Assembly: GCA_003193925.1 (NCBI GenBank)
Contig: PSPG01000001.1
Location: forward strand, 1-64,000
Reading direction: 5' to 3'
Origin: Candidatus Thalassarchaeum betae
Lineage (GTDB): Archaea > Thermoplasmatota > Poseidoniia > Poseidoniales > Thalassarchaeaceae
Length of the DNA: 64,000 nt
A program made the translations under genes and the position numbers. Below the pieces are notes generated by a model. It saw nothing but the letters and a program-made list of their open reading frames with translations. It made no database searches and was not told the DNA's origin. Shown piece after piece: positions 59,901-64,000 of this stretch; within the stretch, counting starts at the first letter, position 1; every line of letters starts with the position of its first letter.

Positions 59901-60600
59901 TGATGGAGTCGGAGCCGCCGACCAGTGAGTCCGATACCGACTGGATGAAGCAGGCGTGTGGCTGGGGGCGCTCGTAGGCATTAGCAGAGTACTCCAGCGC
60001 GTTGGTAGCCGGGTTCACGAAAGAGTGTCCTTGGGCCGGCCCCTCGATACCGTATGCCCAGTGCAGACCAGTGTTGAACCACTGGGGGCTGTTAGGTGCC
60101 GAACGCTGACTCGCAATCAGGTAGCACATCTCATCGAAGTAGGCGCGGGCGTCGGCCTCACTTGCGAAGTAGTCGTACTTCCAGCCCCAGTAGGTCCAGG
60201 TTCCTGCGAGGCGTCGGAAAAGTTGCCTCCCATCATTTTCTCCACTTGTTCTATCGTCCACGTCAAGTGTCTGAAGCTTCTCATGATCCGGGACACTTCG
60301 CTGGAGCCAGACGGGCACACCGTCCTCCGGGACCTTCCGGAGGGCCTTGGGAACGCCGGCCTTGCGCAGGTACTTCTGGGCGCATACCTTCCCCGCAACC
60401 CCGGTAAAGCCGGGAGGCAACCTCACACCCTCGATGGCATCGGCCATCGAACCGTCCGGGTTCCTAATCTCCACATCCATCTCAATCCAGTCGAAGGCCT
60501 CGAACGGATTGTCCCCGGCCGTGGTGAAGCGACGCTCGATGACCATCCCGATCTCGGCTTCGCCGGTTTCGAGGTCACCACTGATTCTGGTCTCCATCAT
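56959..60600 (-). CDS. nrdJ: Adenosylcobalamin-dependent ribonucleotide reductase (class II)
   Basis: 1213 residues. Reduces ribonucleotides to deoxyribonucleotides using a B12-generated thiyl radical. N-terminal part opens with [10 protein letters not shown] and EIRNPDGS, followed by [56 protein letters not shown], then [21 protein letters not shown] with the active-site glutamate and cysteine. [18 protein letters not shown] is the late barrel loop. The C-terminus is a zinc ribbon with [21 protein letters not shown] for thiol exchange. The sequence resembles the ~1200-residue proteobacterial NrdJ form rather than short archaeal ones. No intein. A 172-base gap upstream probably holds the promoter; nothing else was recognised there. 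Confidence 0.95.
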   Translation of the reverse strand: [1213 protein letters not shown]

Positions 60601-60772
60601 GCATCCTCTCCTTCGTGATTACCGGGTCGGTTAGGGCGTCCCTCGCGCAAGAGTCGCCCTTCCGAATGGGGGGTGTTTAATGATTGAGGAAGTGAACCCG
60701 TCGGAGGAAGACGATTACAGAAATTCTACTCGGGTTCCGCCGTTGGAGAATTCTTACATTATCGGAAATACG

Positions 60773-61162
60773 TCATGCTCTGATGTCGACTGACCAGTCC
60801 AGTGCAACTCCTGCACCAGTCATCATCGCACCGACGGAACAGTACTTCTCATGACTCTGCTCGATGAGTCGATTGACCAGTTTCTCCGGGACGTCTCCCT
60901 CGATGACATACTTCATACGGACAGCCGTGAAGACACGCGGATGCTCATCTGCTCGATCCGCCTCGAGCTCGACCCATGCGGAGCGCACGTTGTCCATCCT
61001 GTCCTTCAGGCCCGCAATCACGTCGATGAACGAGCAAGCACCATGTGAGATGAGCACCATCTGCATCGGGCCGGCGTGTGCTTCACTGTGTATACCGAAA
61101 CTCTTGCCAGCGATCTCACCTACCATTTCCTCGCCCGTAATCCAATGCACTGTCCCTTGCAT
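60773..61162 (-). CDS. OsmC/Ohr-family protein
   Basis: 129 residues from [16 protein letters not shown]; the frame is open 81 codons further upstream, but that overlaps the divergent gene and is not family-like. Core: [29 protein letters not shown] with the first peroxidatic-type cysteine, and [12 protein letters not shown] with the second, both at OsmC positions. Members reduce organic hydroperoxides. Its start lies only 72 bases from the isocitrate dehydrogenase start, on the opposite strand. Confidence 0.87.
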   Translation of the reverse strand: MQGTVHWITGEEMVGEIAGKSFGIHSEAHAGPMQMVLISHGACSFIDVIAGLKDRMDNVRSAWVELEADRADEHPRVFTAVRMKYVIEGDVPEKLVNRLIEQSHEKYCSVGAMMTGAGVALDWSVDIRA

Positions 61163-61234
61163 GCTCTCGCACAATCGTCTCAGACCATGAGGGTTGGCTT
61201 CATGAAGGGGGGGTTGGTCGGCGCGCTGAGAGAC

Positions 61235-62464
<1,230 letters not shown>

Positions 62465-62473
62465 GTTGACCCC

Positions 62474-63823
62474 ATGGATTTCACTTCTCTCAACCTCTGT
62501 CAGCCCCTGCTGGATGCCCTTGACGAGATTGGTTACGTCTCGCCGACGCCGATTCAAGCCCAGGCCATCCCCTACCTCATTGAAGGCCGCGACATAATCG
62601 GTTGCGCCCAGACGGGCACAGGGAAGACCGCCGCATTCGCCCTACCAATCCTCGATGCGATGGCCAAAGATCCGTGGGTGGGCTCACGCCGCATCCGCGC
62701 TCTGATGCTGTGCCCAACACGCGAGCTTGCAACCCAGATTCACGACAATATCGAGCAATATGCTCGACACCTCGACATCCGTTCGATGGCTATGTTTGGC
62801 GGAGTATCGCAGCGCCCTCAGGAGAATATTCTGCGCCGCGGCGTTGACATCTTGGTCGCCACCCCCGGTCGCTTGCTTGACCTCATCTCACAGGGATACG
62901 TTGACCTGTCCTACGTGCAGTTCCTCGTTCTCGATGAGGCGGATCGCATGCTCGACATGGGTTTCATCCGAGACATCCGTAAAATTCTAGCACAAATTCC
63001 AAAGAACCGCCAGAGTCTGCTATTCAGTGCCACCATACCGCGCTCGATTGTCGATTTGTCCCGTGATATGCTCTATGATCCGGTAAGCGTCTCCATCACA
63101 CCCGAATCAGCCACCGTAGAGGCCATCGAACAATCTCTTATGTTCGTCATGAGGAGCGACAAGCGTGGCCTCTTGACTTACATTATCGAGGAGAAGCGAC
63201 CCGATAAGGTGCTTGTGTTCAGCCGCACCAAGCACGGTTGCAATCGCATCGTCAGACAACTTGGACAAGACGGTATCGAAGCCCTCCCAATCCACGGCAA
63301 CAAGAGTCAGGGCGCGCGTGAGAATGCCCTCCGCCGATTCCGCAATGGTACCCTCCAGGTACTAGTCGCCACCGACGTGGCGAGCCGCGGCATCGATGTC
63401 TCCGACATCAGTCACGTCATCAATCTGGATCTGCCTAACGAGCCCGAGGTCTATGTGCACCGCATCGGACGTACGGGACGTGCAGGCCAAGCGGGCATCA
63501 CCATTGCTTTCTGTGATGAGAACGAAGGCGAGTATCTGCGCGAAATCGAGAAGATGATTCGTCAGGACATCCCAGTCGATGAGGATCACCCTTTCCACTC
63601 CGAGAAGGCTCGGTCGCGCAAGGGCAACAAGGCGCCCAAGAAGCAGCAGAATCGGGGCCGCGGCCGTCACCAGCCTCGCAATGGCAAATCCGACGGCAAG
63701 CGCTCGAATGGCAAATCAAATCACCAGTCCAACGGTGGACGCAATGGCCGGCGTTCAGGCCGCGGCCGAAGCCGCAAGCAACGCAAGCAACGCAAGCAAC
63801 GCAAGCACCGGACCCGTTACTGA
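62474..63823 (+). CDS. DEAD-box RNA helicase, RhlE-like
   Basis: 449 residues. Core helicase motifs in order: Q motif YVSPTPIQAQAIP, I AQTGTGKT, Ia PTRELA, Ib TPGRL, II DEADR, III SATIP, IV VFSRTK, V ATDVASRGID, VI HRIGRTGRAG. The tail from about residue 375 is rich in Arg, Gly, Lys, Asn and Gln with RGRGRHQPR and ends RKQRKQRKQRKHR, expected to bind RNA. Spacing and motif identity are of the bacterial RhlE type. Cotranscribed with isocitrate dehydrogenase (9-base gap). Its stop overlaps the converging gene by seven bases. Confidence 0.95.
   Translation: MDFTSLNLCQPLLDALDEIGYVSPTPIQAQAIPYLIEGRDIIGCAQTGTGKTAAFALPILDAMAKDPWVGSRRIRALMLCPTRELATQIHDNIEQYARHLDIRSMAMFGGVSQRPQENILRRGVDILVATPGRLLDLISQGYVDLSYVQFLVLDEADRMLDMGFIRDIRKILAQIPKNRQSLLFSATIPRSIVDLSRDMLYDPVSVSITPESATVEAIEQSLMFVMRSDKRGLLTYIIEEKRPDKVLVFSRTKHGCNRIVRQLGQDGIEALPIHGNKSQGARENALRRFRNGTLQVLVATDVASRGIDVSDISHVINLDLPNEPEVYVHRIGRTGRAGQAGITIAFCDENEGEYLREIEKMIRQDIPVDEDHPFHSEKARSRKGNKAPKKQQNRGRGRHQPRNGKSDGKRSNGKSNHQSNGGRNGRRSGRGRSRKQRKQRKQRKHRTRY
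63773..63808 (+). repeat. Four 9-bp tandem repeats encoding RKQ
   Basis: Three perfect copies of cgcaagcaa and one with a final c, encoding RKQ-RKQ-RKQ-RKH at the C-terminus of the DEAD-box helicase. Perfect copies suggest recent slippage, so copy number may vary between strains. Confidence 0.8.
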
Positions 63824-64000
63824 GTTAGCACGTACGCAGCTACTACTACGACAGCAGCAATTACGGCGTACTTGATCATGTCCGCACTGCCCTCGCCCGA
63901 GCCTGAGCTCACACGGAGAACACTGTCATTGGGTCGGACCCTCTCAGGGACCTTGATTCCGATATCATCTCCGGCTCCGGCCGAAGTAACTTGTTCCCTT
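63817..64000 (-). CDS. C-terminal part of a tail-anchored protein, cut by window edge
   Basis: Open on the minus strand from the right edge to a TAA at 63817-63819, 60 residues visible. Sequence before the anchor is acidic and flexible (AGAGDDIGIKVPERVRPND), then SGSGEG, then one membrane helix at the very C-terminus (MIKYAVIAAVVVVAAYVLTQ). The frame has no stop and plausible protein composition, so it is judged real. The upstream part, which would name the protein, is outside the window. Confidence 0.6.
   Translation of the reverse strand, partial: REQVTSAGAGDDIGIKVPERVRPNDSVLRVSSGSGEGSADMIKYAVIAAVVVVAAYVLTQ

Noticed and set aside
56959-60600. Possible intein in NrdJ because of its length
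   Set aside because: No intein splice motifs (C-terminal HN, N-terminal Cys blocks) seen; the length fits the long bacterial NrdJ form.
60680-60793. 37-residue open frame MIEEVNPSEEDDYRN... on the plus strand
   Set aside because: Overlaps the 3' end of the OsmC gene, has no ribosome-binding site and no family; more likely the nrdJ promoter region.

Overview
The window is archaeal chromosomal DNA. It carries archaeal information-processing and lipid genes: transcription factor B, RNA polymerase subunit P, both subunits of topoisomerase VI, ribosomal protein LX, prefoldin alpha, FtsY, diphthine synthase, Trm5, a clamp-loader-like AAA protein, geranylgeranylglyceryl phosphate synthase and a geranylgeranyl reductase. 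Mixed with these are enzymes that look bacterial: a long cobalamin-dependent ribonucleotide reductase, an NADP isocitrate dehydrogenase, UvrA and an RhlE-type DEAD-box helicase. There is also a eukaryote-like OMP decarboxylase. High GC, compact coding, lipoproteins with Asp-box repeats and a very large surface protein suggest a marine Thermoplasmatota-type euryarchaeon such as Marine Group II (Poseidoniia). That placement is inference, not proven by a marker gene here.

Layout. 1-3.6 kb: purL (runs off the left edge) divergent from pyrF. 3.6-9.0 kb, minus strand: LX, a membrane protein, an APS kinase/nucleotidyltransferase fusion, an alpha/beta hydrolase, prefoldin alpha, ftsY and a membrane-anchored degenerate receiver protein. 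9.1-12.9 kb: coiled-coil protein, GGGP synthase, a small flavoprotein-like gene with a 2[4Fe-4S] ferredoxin, and a beta-CASP nuclease, in a locally lower-GC stretch. 13-22 kb: purine permease plus apt, a proline-rich zinc ribbon protein, TauE/SafE, moeA, uvrA, a Bax-inhibitor-like protein and a LysE exporter. 22-28.5 kb, minus strand: two tandem Asp-box lipoproteins, then geranylgeranyl reductase, HAD phosphatase and epimerase. 28.5-33 kb: cutA, a YczE-like protein, threonine synthase, an Lrp regulator divergent from a Cys/Met PLP enzyme, and a second LysE exporter.

33-43.5 kb: a 566-residue orphan with dph5, divergent from trm5; tRNA-Asp; guaA amidotransferase subunit, rpoP, clamp-loader-like gene; tRNA-Arg; a membrane protein, an FrdA-like flavoprotein, HIT and a DUF2299-like protein. 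43.5-48.6 kb: one 1693-codon surface protein. 48.6-56 kb: ArsR-like regulator with a palindromic operator, two small membrane proteins, top6B-top6A and a swivel-first aconitase-family enzyme. 56-64 kb: TFB, NrdJ, OsmC, isocitrate dehydrogenase, DEAD-box helicase, and the tail of a membrane-anchored protein cut by the right edge.

The genome is extremely compact. No gap between genes exceeds about 250 bases. All ten convergent protein-coding pairs have stop codons that abut, overlap or lie within 8 bases. No CRISPR array, insertion sequence, integrase or rRNA was seen.
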